Below, piece by piece: positions 1 through 7,424 of a stretch of 18,357 bases of DNA; positions within the stretch are counted from its first letter, which is position 1, and each line of letters opens with the position of its first letter. A program made the translations under genes and the position numbers. This DNA is from JAICLL01 sp035252155 (lineage in GTDB: Bacteria > Planctomycetota > Planctomycetia > Pirellulales > JAICIG01): NCBI GenBank assembly GCA_035252155.1, contig DATFDL010000558.1:1-18357 (forward strand), in the 5' to 3' direction. A model generated the notes under the pieces. The model had not been told where the DNA came from. It ran no database searches and saw only the letters and a program-made list of their open reading frames with translations.

Positions 1-269
1 CCTTCAAGTCGCGAAAGGAATTGGAAAAGATCTATCAGAAAGAGCAGGGCCTGAAGCGGCGCAGCCCAGTCATCGCCTATTGCCGCATCGGCGAACGGTC
101 GAGCCACACCTGGTTCGTGCTGAAGTACCTGCTTGGTTTCAACAATGTGAAAAACTACGACGGCTCGTGGACCGAATGGGGCAACCTGGTCGGCGCTCCG
201 ATCGAAAAAGGCGCCCGGCAACCGGCGCCCGAGCCGGTGGAAGTTGGAAGTTTGAAGTTGGAAGTGTGA
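1..269 (+). CDS. Thiosulfate/3-mercaptopyruvate sulfurtransferase, C-terminal part (5' end outside window)
   Basis: This is the C-terminal end of a two-domain rhodanese-type sulfurtransferase, which moves a sulfane sulfur from thiosulfate or 3-mercaptopyruvate onto an active-site cysteine and then to an acceptor. The reading frame is open from the left edge (in frame at base 3), so the gene is cut by the window; the TTG at 21 is internal, not a start. The visible part carries the active-site loop CRIGERSSH (bases about 81-107) and then FVLKYLLGF and NYDGSWTEWGN, which match the end of the catalytic domain in CysA/SseA-type enzymes. The last nine residues (EVGSLKLEV) are encoded by a 7-bp tandem repeat rather than by family sequence. 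A SufE-like sulfur acceptor gene follows 54 bp downstream, so the pair may act together in sulfur delivery. The partner relationship is inference. Confidence 0.9.
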   Translation, partial: FKSRKELEKIYQKEQGLKRRSPVIAYCRIGERSSHTWFVLKYLLGFNNVKNYDGSWTEWGNLVGAPIEKGARQPAPEPVEVGSLKLEV

Positions 270-323
270 AGTGTGAAGCTTCCTGCCCCTGTCTTAAAAC
301 TGAAAACTTCCAACTTCAAACTC
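240..323. repeat. Inverted heptanucleotide array (GAAGTTK family) between sulfurtransferase and sufE
   Basis: Six tandem 7-bp units run from 240 to 281: GAAGTTG, GAAGTTT, GAAGTTG, GAAGTGT, GAAGTGT, GAAGCTT. After a 22-bp gap the same heptamer returns in inverted orientation (AAACTTC 304-310, CAACTTC 311-317, partial unit 318-323). Bases 249-265 are perfectly complementary to 306-322 (17 bp), enclosing a 40-nt loop. The left array is the 3' end of the sulfurtransferase reading frame, including its stop codon. The right array stops directly against the ATG at 324. Confidence 0.85.
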
Positions 324-755
324 ATGCTGGGCAAAGCACAACAACGGCTCGACGAGATCGCGGCGGAGTTTGCCGATCTCGAACCGCGCGAACGGCTGGA
401 GTTGTTGCTCGATTTCGCCGAGCACCTGCCCGAACTGCCGTCGGCACTGAAAGCCGAACGCGACGCCGGTGAGCATCGCGTCCACGAGTGCATGACCCCG
501 GTCTACTTGTGGGTGCTGCCTGAAGAGGGGCACGTGCGGGTCCACGGCGACGTGGCCCCCGAAGCGCCCACGGTGAAAGGTTTTGTGGGCATCTTGGTCG
601 AGGCCTTTTCGGGCGCGACGCCGGCCGAAGTGATGGCGGTGCCGCCCGACGTCATCCACCGGTTGGGGTTGGTCGAGGCGCTCGGCATGGTGCGGATGCG
701 GGGGATGTCGGCCATCCTCAACCGCATTCGAGCCGAAGTGGCGCGGTGGGCGTAG
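324..755 (+). CDS. sufE: SufE-like Fe-S cluster assembly / sulfur acceptor protein
   Basis: SufE accepts persulfide sulfur from a cysteine desulfurase (SufS) and passes it on for Fe-S cluster assembly in the cytoplasm. The 143-residue product has the family's usual length. It keeps the N-terminal helix (RLDEIAAEFADL), the single-cysteine loop HRVHECMTPVYLW with Cys56 as the expected persulfide site, and a C-terminal IHRLGL...RMRGMSAILNRI segment. The loop differs slightly from the more usual GCQS form. I chose ATG 324 because the in-frame GTG at 273 would add 17 residues encoded entirely by the upstream 7-bp repeats. No Shine-Dalgarno sequence is visible before 324; the repeat occupies that position. 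The upstream sulfurtransferase on the same strand suggests a two-gene sulfur-transfer unit. No sufS, sufB or sufC is visible here. Confidence 0.85.
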   Translation: MLGKAQQRLDEIAAEFADLEPRERLELLLDFAEHLPELPSALKAERDAGEHRVHECMTPVYLWVLPEEGHVRVHGDVAPEAPTVKGFVGILVEAFSGATPAEVMAVPPDVIHRLGLVEALGMVRMRGMSAILNRIRAEVARWA

Positions 756-815
756 GGTGCGCCGAGCGAGTGTCACCGTTTTTGACGACGCGTCGCGAAC
801 GGGGTAACGCGGCCT

Positions 816-850
816 AATGGTGGGACTCGTTTCACTCGTCCCACCCTACG
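816..850. repeat. Dispersed hairpin repeat, copy 1
   Basis: GGTGGGAC (819-826) and GTCCCACC (838-845) form a perfect 8-bp stem with an 11-nt loop, flanked by AAT and CTACG. The same element lies in the opposite orientation at 16601-16632, with matching flanks (TAGGG and CCATT) but a different loop. An in-frame ATG at 817 lies inside this element and is the reason the following gene can be called too long. A weaker related motif (GTAGGGTGCGCC) begins at about 752 and carries the sufE stop codon. Confidence 0.75.
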
Positions 851-855
851 AACGA

Positions 856-1386
856 ATGCCAGACGAGCAGCACTACGCCGTCCAACAGCGGCACAAGCCG
901 CCGACGGCGCTTACGCGCGAGCGCGAACTGATTGTCGCCTGCGCGCCCCTGCGCAGCAACGTCAATCTCTCGCGGATCGTGCGCACAGCCGGCTGCTGCG
1001 GCGTGCGGCGGATGATTTGTTGTGGCGCCGCCCGGATCATCGGCAAGATCGCCCGCGACAGCATCGACGATGAAAGCGGCCCCGCGGCCGTCGAGGTGCG
1101 CGTGCATCGCACCCTGTCGCCGCCGCTACGAGAGCTGAAACAGTCGGGCTACCGGCTGGTCGGATTGGAGCAAACCGCCGGCTCGACGTCGTTATTCGAC
1201 TATCGCTTTGAGCGCCGCAGCGTGTTGGTGGTCGGCAACGAGCGTTTGGGCCTCGATGAACTCGTTCTGCGGCAGCTTGACGACGTGGTAGAGATACCTG
1301 TATACGGCCTGCCACACGCCTACAACGTGGCGACTGCCGCGGCGATGGCGCTTTATGAGTATTGCCGCCAATATCCGACGGGGTGA
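856..1386 (+). CDS. SpoU/TrmH (SPOUT) family RNA 2'-O-methyltransferase
   Basis: This is a SAM-dependent trefoil-knot methyltransferase that 2'-O-methylates ribose in tRNA or rRNA. The 176-residue protein shows the three SPOUT motifs in order: NVNLSRIVRTA at about 37-45 (motif 1, with the catalytic Arg), VLVVGNERLGL at 123-133 (motif 2), and IPVYGLPHAYNVATAAAMAL at 147-166 (motif 3, with Asn157). There is no N-terminal substrate-binding extension, as in short TrmL- or TrmH-like enzymes, so the target RNA cannot be assigned. ATG 856 was preferred over ATG 817, which lies within a dispersed palindromic repeat and would add 13 residues outside the fold. No clear ribosome-binding site is visible. 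The gene converges on dnaA with only 5 bp between the two stop codons. Confidence 0.88.
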   Translation: MPDEQHYAVQQRHKPPTALTRERELIVACAPLRSNVNLSRIVRTAGCCGVRRMICCGAARIIGKIARDSIDDESGPAAVEVRVHRTLSPPLRELKQSGYRLVGLEQTAGSTSLFDYRFERRSVLVVGNERLGLDELVLRQLDDVVEIPVYGLPHAYNVATAAAMALYEYCRQYPTG

Positions 1387-1391
1387 TAGGC

Positions 1392-2786
1392 CTATCCGAC
1401 CTTTAGGTTCTGCTCGACCCGGCGGAGAGCCTCGTCGATGGTGCAAGGGCCGTCGGCCGCGCCGAGCGCAGCGCCGCTGGCCATCCAACCGGTCACCTTC
1501 TTTTGCGCCGAAATTACCGTGCTGTGAGTTCGCCCGCCAAAGAAATGCCCGATCTCGCTCAGGGCCGCGCGCGTGTATTTGCGGGCCAGCCACATTGCTA
1601 GCATCCGCGGAGTGTTGATCTGCTTGCCCTTACGGTCGGATTGCAGCGTTCGCGGCTCGAGTCCGAAGACTTCGCACACCGCTTGCTCGATGTCGGCCAG
1701 CCGCACGCCACGCGACTGCCGACGGACCGTCTCAGCCAACGCCTGCTCGGCCAACGGCAGCGAAATCGGCTGTTGCAAGGCCCGGCTGGTGGCGTCGAGC
1801 CGGTTGAGCGCCCCGGAAAGCTCGCGGGCGTGGGTGGCGATGTTCGTCGCCACAAAAGCTTGCACGTCGTCGGGCAGCGACAGGTCGAGCCGCCCGGCCA
1901 GCCGCCGCACAATGCCCAGCCGCGTGTCGTACTCGGGCAAGTCGAGACCGCACACCAGGCCGCTTTGCAAGCGGGTGACGCACTCCGGCCCCAATGCGGT
2001 CAATTCGCAGGGCGGACGGTCGGCCGCGAAGACCAGTTGCCGCCCCTGGCGCAGAAACGAGTCGATCGTGTGCAGCAGTTCGGTGAGCGTGGCCCGTTTG
2101 CCGGCCAGAAACTGAAGGTCGTCGATGATCAGCAGGTCTAAACCGCGGTATTTTTGGCGGAAGTTCGGCAGGCCGCTGCCGTGCAGCGCTTCGAGGAAGA
2201 ACGTGGTGAATTGCTCGGCCGTGAGATAGACCACCTGCGCCCCGGCGCGAAGCCGCTTGACGTCGGTGTAAATACCTTCGAGCAGATGGGTCTTGCCGAC
2301 GCTGGTGGGGCCGTGCAATACCAGCGGCGACGCATTGCCCAACCGCGCGGCCACCGACTGGGCCGCCACCCAGGCCAGCCGGTTCGATGGCCCGACCACA
2401 TACGACTCAAGATTGGCGAACTTGCGGCGCGGGGTGGCCGTACGCTGCGAAAGGGCGTCGCTCGTGGCCTCGTGCCCGAGCGCCGCGGTATTCTTTGCGG
2501 GGGCGATTGCTTGAGCAGCAGGCCGATTGCTCAAGGCATCGTCGATGTGAAATCGCACGGGCACAAGCTTGCCCAGTGTCTCCTGGCACGAGGCCTCGAT
2601 CTGTTGGCGGAAATTGGCACGGAGCCACTCTTGAAAGAACTGGTTGGGCACGCGGACGGTCAACGCCTCGTCGTCGAAATCGAGACGGGTGTTGGCGCCG
2701 AACCAGAGCTCGAATCGCTCCTGGCCAACTTTGTCGGCCAGCGCGAGCTGCAACGCCGACACGATCTCCGTATCGTCTCTGGACAC
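1392..2786 (-). CDS. dnaA: Chromosomal replication initiator protein DnaA
   Basis: DnaA is the AAA+ ATPase that binds DnaA boxes and melts the replication origin. Starting at GTG 2786 the protein has 464 residues and all four domains. They are an N-terminal KH-like domain I (ALADKVGQERFELWFG), a variable linker at about 85-120, an AAA+ domain with Walker A GPTSVGKTHLL (near 159-169) and Walker B LLIIDD (218-223), and a DNA-binding domain IV with the DnaA signature GHFFGGRTHSTV (about 413-424). Walker A departs slightly from the usual GGVGLGKTHL form but keeps GKT. An alternative TTG start at 2807 adds seven residues; GTG is preferred because GGGGA lies a short distance upstream. dnaN, recF and gyrB are not adjacent; the neighbours are a methyltransferase and an acetyltransferase. 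Confidence 0.93.
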   Translation of the reverse strand: MSRDDTEIVSALQLALADKVGQERFELWFGANTRLDFDDEALTVRVPNQFFQEWLRANFRQQIEASCQETLGKLVPVRFHIDDALSNRPAAQAIAPAKNTAALGHEATSDALSQRTATPRRKFANLESYVVGPSNRLAWVAAQSVAARLGNASPLVLHGPTSVGKTHLLEGIYTDVKRLRAGAQVVYLTAEQFTTFFLEALHGSGLPNFRQKYRGLDLLIIDDLQFLAGKRATLTELLHTIDSFLRQGRQLVFAADRPPCELTALGPECVTRLQSGLVCGLDLPEYDTRLGIVRRLAGRLDLSLPDDVQAFVATNIATHARELSGALNRLDATSRALQQPISLPLAEQALAETVRRQSRGVRLADIEQAVCEVFGLEPRTLQSDRKGKQINTPRMLAMWLARKYTRAALSEIGHFFGGRTHSTVISAQKKVTGWMASGAALGAADGPCTIDEALRRVEQNLKVG

Positions 2787-3103
2787 TTCCTGTTTTCCCC
2801 AGCGCAAAAACCATCTTCATCCGCAGCCGCGCGCGTATCGCCGGCTGACGGCCGTAGAGCGTGAGTGTCAGGCTCGAATGAAGAAGGCGGCGTAATCCAC
2901 GCCGAACCAGATTGTTGAATGTCACCCGTGGCGTCGATTGTACGAATGCTAGCGTTGCTGTCAAAGAGGGGTCGGGCGGGCGTCGCGAAATTTTTTTCGC
3001 TCGCGTGTCGCGCGCGCCGATTTTGCCGCGAAAGACGCCTCGCTTGGCGGACGGCAGCTCAGAAAATATTTTTTCGCCGCCGACACGCCGCGTGGAAAAC
3101 GTG
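2787..3103. other. Intergenic region upstream of dnaA; possible regulatory or origin DNA
   Basis: This 317-bp stretch holds no convincing gene. It contains an AT-tract palindrome GCGAAA-TTTT-TTTCGC at 2985-3000 and a second AT run (AAAATATTTTTT) at 3063-3074 in otherwise GC-rich DNA. Two sequences resemble DnaA boxes, each matching TTATCCACA at 7 of 9 positions: TAATCCACG at 2893-2901 (+) and TTTTCCACG at 3099-3091 (-). GACACG (3082-3087) and CGTGTC (3100-3105) could form a short stem at the end of the GNAT gene. dnaA autoregulation or an origin role is possible, but the box evidence is weak. I see no confident -35/-10 pair. Confidence 0.3.
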
Positions 3104-4030
3104 TCAGCCGTCAAAAAACCGCACGAAGACGCGACGCCGGTCGAACGTCACAAAGCCCGCCGCCGCATAGGTTTTGATCGCCGGCTCGTTCGCCGCGTCG
3201 ACCGCCAGCATCAGGCGATCTCCGCCTGCCGCGCGTACCAGCCACTGCGCATGCCGGGCCAGCTCGACGCCCAAGCCCTTGCCGCGCGCGTCGGCCGCCA
3301 GCCCCATATAAACCACCTCCCACGTCTCGATCTCAGCGTGGCAGGCCAGCAGCAGGCAACCGATGTCGCGATCGCCGCTGCGCACCAGGAACCAATGGCT
3401 GGTGTCGTCGTGCGATGTGTCGCGATAACCGGCCAGAATGTCGCCGCAGTCGCGCACGCCGTTGAGCCGCGGGCAATCGAGCGTCTCCTTATACGTGGCT
3501 TCGACGACCGTGGCCAGGCGTGCTTCGCTGTCGCTGCCCACCGGCTCGAAGATCAGCTCGTGGGCCGGCGGCGACGTGGGAAACTGGCCGCTGGTGCTGA
3601 CCAGGTAGAGCAGATCGGTCAAGTGCTCAAAGCCCGCGGCGCGAAATGCGTCGGCCGCCGTCCGCGCATCGGTCGCGACCAGCGCCTGGGCCATAACCAC
3701 GTGCCGGTCGCGCAAATAATTGGCGGCATGCTCCAGCAGCGCGCTTTCGAGGGCTAGGGCTTGAGCATCGGCGACCTGTGGCGGCCAGACGCCCGCCGTT
3801 CGGCCCGGTTGAGTTTCGGCCCAGACCGCTCCGACCACCCGCCGGCCGCGGCGTGCGGCAAAGAGGCCATCGAGCGACCGCCGGCCGTCGGCGGCCGCCC
3901 GCAACGTTTGATCGATGACGCGCGGGCGGTCGTCCGGCGGCAGCGGGCGCAGCACGAGATCCAACGCCGCCCGTAGGCATTCCGGCGGCGCCGGACCAAG
4001 GATTACATCGTTGCAAGCTTCGGCTTTCAT
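3104..4030 (-). CDS. GNAT family N-acetyltransferase (probable tandem GNAT domains)
   Basis: GNAT enzymes transfer an acetyl group from acetyl-CoA to an amine; the substrate here is unknown. At 308 residues the protein is about twice a single GNAT domain. The C-terminal half is the clear one. It has a beta strand followed by the acetyl-CoA pyrophosphate-binding motif ARGKGLG (248-254) in the context EVVYMGLAADARGKGLGVEL, and then NEPAIKTYAAAGF (281-293). The N-terminal half has a degenerate GNAT-like pattern (GLFAARRGRRVVGAVWAE and FRAAGFEHL near 129-137) without an intact binding loop, as in MshD-like tandem acetyltransferases. It starts at ATG 4030, lies upstream of dnaA on the same strand, and has its 5' end 110 bp from the divergent gene at 4141. 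Confidence 0.82.
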   Translation of the reverse strand: MKAEACNDVILGPAPPECLRAALDLVLRPLPPDDRPRVIDQTLRAAADGRRSLDGLFAARRGRRVVGAVWAETQPGRTAGVWPPQVADAQALALESALLEHAANYLRDRHVVMAQALVATDARTAADAFRAAGFEHLTDLLYLVSTSGQFPTSPPAHELIFEPVGSDSEARLATVVEATYKETLDCPRLNGVRDCGDILAGYRDTSHDDTSHWFLVRSGDRDIGCLLLACHAEIETWEVVYMGLAADARGKGLGVELARHAQWLVRAAGGDRLMLAVDAANEPAIKTYAAAGFVTFDRRRVFVRFFDG

Positions 4031-4126
4031 CAGGGGCGAAGATAGCCTACCCCGTCCCCCGTGTCACGGCCGACTTCCGCGTTGCGCCGCGAGAAAAAAC
4101 TCGCCTAATCCGGTGGGGCGCCAACC

Positions 4127-4132
4127 AGGAGG
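4127..4132 (+). promoter_or_regulatory. Strong ribosome binding site AGGAGG
   Basis: AGGAGG lies 8 nt before ATG 4141 and fixes the start of the exported protein. It is the strongest Shine-Dalgarno sequence seen in the window; most other genes here have weak or no recognisable site. Confidence 0.8.
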
Positions 4133-4140
4133 ATCGTTTC

Positions 4141-6867
4141 ATGCGCACTCAGTTTCTCGTTTCGGCCGCCGGCCTGCTACTGGCCGCGGCCTCCATCGCC
4201 ACCGCCGAAGAGGCGTTTTATTATGTCACCGCCGCCGATCTCACGATCACCGATGGTGAATTGCCCAAGTCGCCCGAAGGCTGGGCCAGCAGCAACGACG
4301 CTCGGGCAGCCGACTTCGAGCCTTACGCCGTGCTCGACGGGCCGGGCGAAGTGTATCTGACCGATCCCGGCTGGTCGAAATGGTGGGCCTTTGGCGGCGG
4401 AATCGCCATCCGAAGAGATCAGCCGGGCGACGTCACCGGCCGCGTCTTCACGCGCAAAACCGATCTCAGCGGCCTGGTGGCCCGGAGGTTTGAAATCCCC
4501 GAGGCCGCTCGCAATAACGAGGCACGCGAACATTTCTATCGCGCCAAGCACGAACATTACCGGCGATTGGCCGAGCGCGGCGTGCCGGGCGCGGCGTGGT
4601 TCCGCTACCAGGCGACGCTGGCCCGCCGCGAATTGCCGGGTGCCGAGCGACTTGTTGCAAGCCCGCCATCCCCGCGTGATGAAAACCTCGATCCCACGTT
4701 CGCATTGTTTTCGGGCAGCCGGGCCGTCAGCGAAAACTTGCGGCTCGATCGGCCGCTGACCGCGGCCGGCACGGGCGAAGAGCGCATCCTCGTCAGCAAG
4801 CTGCGAGGCATCGAGATCGCTCCCATCGATTGGCGACCGCTCATCAACGGCAAGCAGCCGGCACTCGATCCGCTGTCGGCCAGCATCCCCGACGACCAGC
4901 ACGTCGTCTTTTTTCGCTCGTTCGCCGCGCTGGCGGCGCTGGCGGACGAAGCCGATCGGTGGGGCACGCCTGTCCTAAGCATGTTCGGCAATCGTCCCGA
5001 AGATGAACAAGTGCAACGCCGCTATGAGCGGCAGCTTTGCGTCTCGCTGTCGGGGTTGGCGCGGCTCGTTGGCCCGCAACTGGTCGAAAGCGTGGCGCTG
5101 ACCGGCTCCGACCCGTATGTTGCCGCCGGCACCGACGTCGCCCTGCTCTTCGAGACGCGCCAGCCGGCGGTGCTGCGAGCGTCGCTGCTGTCGCAGGCTG
5201 CCCTCTTGGCGCAAAAAGCCGGCGCCGGCGATGCAGTGCAAGGCGAGGTTTCCGGCGTGGCGTACCAAGGCTTCCGCACAGCCGACCGGCGAGTATCCTG
5301 CTACGTGGCCACGCTCGGTGAGGTGGTCGCGGTGACGAATTCGCCCGCCCAGTTGTCGCGGTTGATCGACGTGGCCCGCGGCCGCGTGGCGGCGGTGAAG
5401 TCGCTGCCCGAATACGTCTTTTTCCGCGATCGCTACCGCCGCGGTGACGAACAGGAAACAGCGCTCGTGTTTTTGAGCGACGCCACGATTCGCCGCTGGT
5501 GCGGGCCGCGGTGTCGGATCGCCGACTCTCGCCGCACCCGCGATCGCGCTCTGCTCGCCGAACTGCAAGCCGCCCATTTCGACGAGCTCGTGGGCGGAAC
5601 GGTCGAGGAGCAGCGGATCCGGCTCGAGCACATGCCGGTCCGGCTCGGCGAACTGCGCCTTACGCCGCACGGCGTTGTATCGTCGACCGGCGGAACGCTG
5701 GACTTTCAAACTCCGATCATCGAAATGCCGCTCGACCGCGTGACCTGGGCCGAATCGAATGCTTACGAGCGCTGGCGCGACAACTATCAGCGCATCTGGC
5801 GCGGTACGTTCGACCCGATCGCGCTGCGGCTTGGCGTTACACCGAAGGCCCTGACCGCCGACCTTACCGTGATGCCGTTGATCGCGGCGAGCCAATATCA
5901 TTGGCAAATGGAGCTGGCCCGCGGCGCGAAGCTGACGGCCGATTCGGGCGATCCGCATCCCGCGGGGCTGCAGCTCGTGCATGCCCTCAAGCTGAACGAT
6001 TTGCTCCGGCTCGCCGCACCAGCTCATGACCCACTGCGCGGATTTGGCAATAACCTATCGCTCTCGTTCGAAGACGATCCACTATGGCAAAAGCTGGCCG
6101 AGACACTGAGCGCGAAGGAGGCCCAGGAGTTTCTCAATCGGCACGGCCGGCTGCCGGTGGCGCTCTATGTCGATATCGCCGATGCGAAGCAAGCCGCGGC
6201 GGAGCTGCCGAATTTCAAATGGCTGGTCGAAGCCATGATCGGCGAGACGACGCGCGACGAACTCAACCACCGCGGACGGACCTATGTCGCGTTGCGGCCC
6301 AAGACCGACAAGGGCGGATCGTTCTGGCGTGGCCAGCCGGTGCCGCTATATTACGCCCTTGCCGACGATGGGCTGCTGCTCACCTTCCACGAGGGCGTGC
6401 TGAAGCGCTACATCGAGCGGCAGGTGGAGCGCCGCGAAGCCGAGGCGGCCGGACGGCAGCCCCCGCCGCCGTGGCTCGGCGAGGCGATGGCCCTGCGCGT
6501 CGACGGCCGGTTTCTCTCGACCGCGGGCAAGCTGGGATTACATGCCTATCGCGATCAACTGCAGCGGCGGTCGTGGAACAACCTGCCGATCCTGAACGAG
6601 TGGCGGCGGCGGTATCCCGACAGCGATCCGCAAGAGCTTTACCAGCGGTTCTGGGCCGCGCGGTTGGTCTGCCCCGGCGGAGGCGAATACGTCTGGAACG
6701 ACCAGTGGAAGACGATGGAATCGACCGTCTTTGGCCACCCCGGCCAACCCAAATCCGGCCCCGACGCGCTGCCCTTGATCGACCAAATCGTCTCAGGCAA
6801 TTTCGGCGTGACCTTCGAGCACCAGGGACTGCGCGCCCGCGCGGTGCTGGAGCGCCACGCCCCGTAG
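4141..6867 (+). CDS. Large exported protein of unknown function, 908 aa
   Basis: I do not recognise a named family with confidence. The protein begins with a clear Sec signal peptide: a hydrophobic core FLVSAAGLLLAAASIA and an ATA|EE cleavage site near residue 22. The mature part is soluble-looking, with no later membrane span. Its mid-section (about 255-460) has the pattern VVFFRSFAALAALADEAD, then NSPAQLSRLIDVARG and LPEYVFFRDRY. This loosely recalls DUF3352-type proteins, in which a strand and a self-comparison segment precede a 'suspicious-residue' helix, but the resemblance is weak. Two cysteines lie close together in WCGPRC (about 456-461). The gene is monocistronic by layout: divergent from the GNAT gene, with two strong hairpins directly after its stop codon. 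Length and signal suggest a periplasmic protein; the function is open. Confidence 0.85.
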   Translation: MRTQFLVSAAGLLLAAASIATAEEAFYYVTAADLTITDGELPKSPEGWASSNDARAADFEPYAVLDGPGEVYLTDPGWSKWWAFGGGIAIRRDQPGDVTGRVFTRKTDLSGLVARRFEIPEAARNNEAREHFYRAKHEHYRRLAERGVPGAAWFRYQATLARRELPGAERLVASPPSPRDENLDPTFALFSGSRAVSENLRLDRPLTAAGTGEERILVSKLRGIEIAPIDWRPLINGKQPALDPLSASIPDDQHVVFFRSFAALAALADEADRWGTPVLSMFGNRPEDEQVQRRYERQLCVSLSGLARLVGPQLVESVALTGSDPYVAAGTDVALLFETRQPAVLRASLLSQAALLAQKAGAGDAVQGEVSGVAYQGFRTADRRVSCYVATLGEVVAVTNSPAQLSRLIDVARGRVAAVKSLPEYVFFRDRYRRGDEQETALVFLSDATIRRWCGPRCRIADSRRTRDRALLAELQAAHFDELVGGTVEEQRIRLEHMPVRLGELRLTPHGVVSSTGGTLDFQTPIIEMPLDRVTWAESNAYERWRDNYQRIWRGTFDPIALRLGVTPKALTADLTVMPLIAASQYHWQMELARGAKLTADSGDPHPAGLQLVHALKLNDLLRLAAPAHDPLRGFGNNLSLSFEDDPLWQKLAETLSAKEAQEFLNRHGRLPVALYVDIADAKQAAAELPNFKWLVEAMIGETTRDELNHRGRTYVALRPKTDKGGSFWRGQPVPLYYALADDGLLLTFHEGVLKRYIERQVERREAEAAGRQPPPPWLGEAMALRVDGRFLSTAGKLGLHAYRDQLQRRSWNNLPILNEWRRRYPDSDPQELYQRFWAARLVCPGGGEYVWNDQWKTMESTVFGHPGQPKSGPDALPLIDQIVSGNFGVTFEHQGLRARAVLERHAP

Positions 6868-6914
6868 AACGGAATTTATTCCGTTCCCGCAGCCAACGGC
6901 CTCTGGCCGTTGGC
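6867..6914 (+). terminator. Two adjacent perfect hairpins after the 908-aa gene
   Basis: GAACGGAAT (6867-6875) and ATTCCGTTC (6878-6886) form a perfect palindrome with a 2-nt loop that starts in the stop codon. GCCAACGGCC (6892-6901) and GGCCGTTGGC (6905-6914) form a perfect 10-bp stem with a 3-nt loop. No T-run follows, so they may act as transcript-end stabilisers or repeat-type palindromes rather than as a canonical intrinsic terminator. Confidence 0.6.
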
Positions 6915-6916
6915 GA

Positions 6917-6951
6917 TGCAAAAGTCAAAATGCAATATGAAAAAGTTAAAT
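6917..6951 (+). repeat. Degenerate A-rich heptanucleotide array
   Basis: Five consecutive 7-bp units with the approximate form KKMAAAA: TGCAAAA, GTCAAAA, TGCAATA, TGAAAAA, GTTAAAT. The array follows directly after the two hairpins, in a GC-rich genome where such an A-rich stretch stands out. I found no inverted partner in the next 100 bp. The rest of the gap to 7040 holds nothing I can name. Confidence 0.55.
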
Positions 6952-7040
6952 CCGATCCATGGAGTTGGCGGCTGCAAATGTCGGAGATTGCTGCGCTACT
7001 CTGTCGTTGCCCCGATGCGACCGGAAAACCCTCACGTCGG

Positions 7041-7424
7041 CTACGGTCCGTGCTCCTCCCACTTCCGCTTGGGGCCATTCAGCAAGATCGAAAGATGATT
7101 AAGGATGTCGCGACCCAAAATCCCGCACGCCTGATCGATGATGAGGAACCGCCCTTTGAAGGTGCGGCGCAAAAAGAGCAGGTCGATGTTGATGGCGCGC
7201 GAACGCGACGTGCTGCCGTCGAAGGCAGTTAATTCGTATTCATCGCCCGCGTCCATATCGAGGCCGAGACTCTCGATCAAAGGCGTCGGAAGCAAAGTCA
7301 CGTCGGCGCCGGAGTCCATGAGCATCGGCACGTCGGCGGCAGTTTTGCCTGTCAATGGATCGCGGAGTACAACTCTTGCCAAAGGCGCCGGCGGATCGAA
7401 GAGAAGCCCGTCATAGATCGGCAT
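7041..7424 (-). CDS. Retropepsin-like aspartic protease domain protein
   Basis: This 127-residue protein consists of one retropepsin-like (clan AA) domain. It has the catalytic-type motif MLMDSGADVTLLP, with Asp37 in DSGAD, and the family's second conserved segment, GILGRDILNHLSILLNG (101-117). Such single-domain proteins must dimerise to make an active site with two aspartates, one from each subunit. The cellular substrate is unknown. The start at ATG 7424 has GAGGAA about 9 nt upstream, inside the end of the preceding gene, whose reading frame overlaps this one by 14 bp (7411-7424). The overlap indicates co-expression with the small protein upstream. Whether this copy is proteolytic cannot be told from sequence. 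Confidence 0.82.
   Translation of the reverse strand: MPIYDGLLFDPPAPLARVVLRDPLTGKTAADVPMLMDSGADVTLLPTPLIESLGLDMDAGDEYELTAFDGSTSRSRAINIDLLFLRRTFKGRFLIIDQACGILGRDILNHLSILLNGPKRKWEEHGP

Noticed and set aside
240..323. Tandem repeats as a CRISPR array
   Set aside because: Units are 7 bp with no spacers and no cas genes nearby; the same holds for 10740-10975.
273..323. N-terminal extension of SufE from GTG 273
   Set aside because: The extension is encoded by repeats and has no counterpart in the SufE fold; ATG 324 gives a normal-length protein.
4975..6027. Long minus-strand frame opposite the exported protein gene
   Set aside because: High-GC antisense shadow with no family motifs; the plus frame has a signal peptide and a strong ribosome site.
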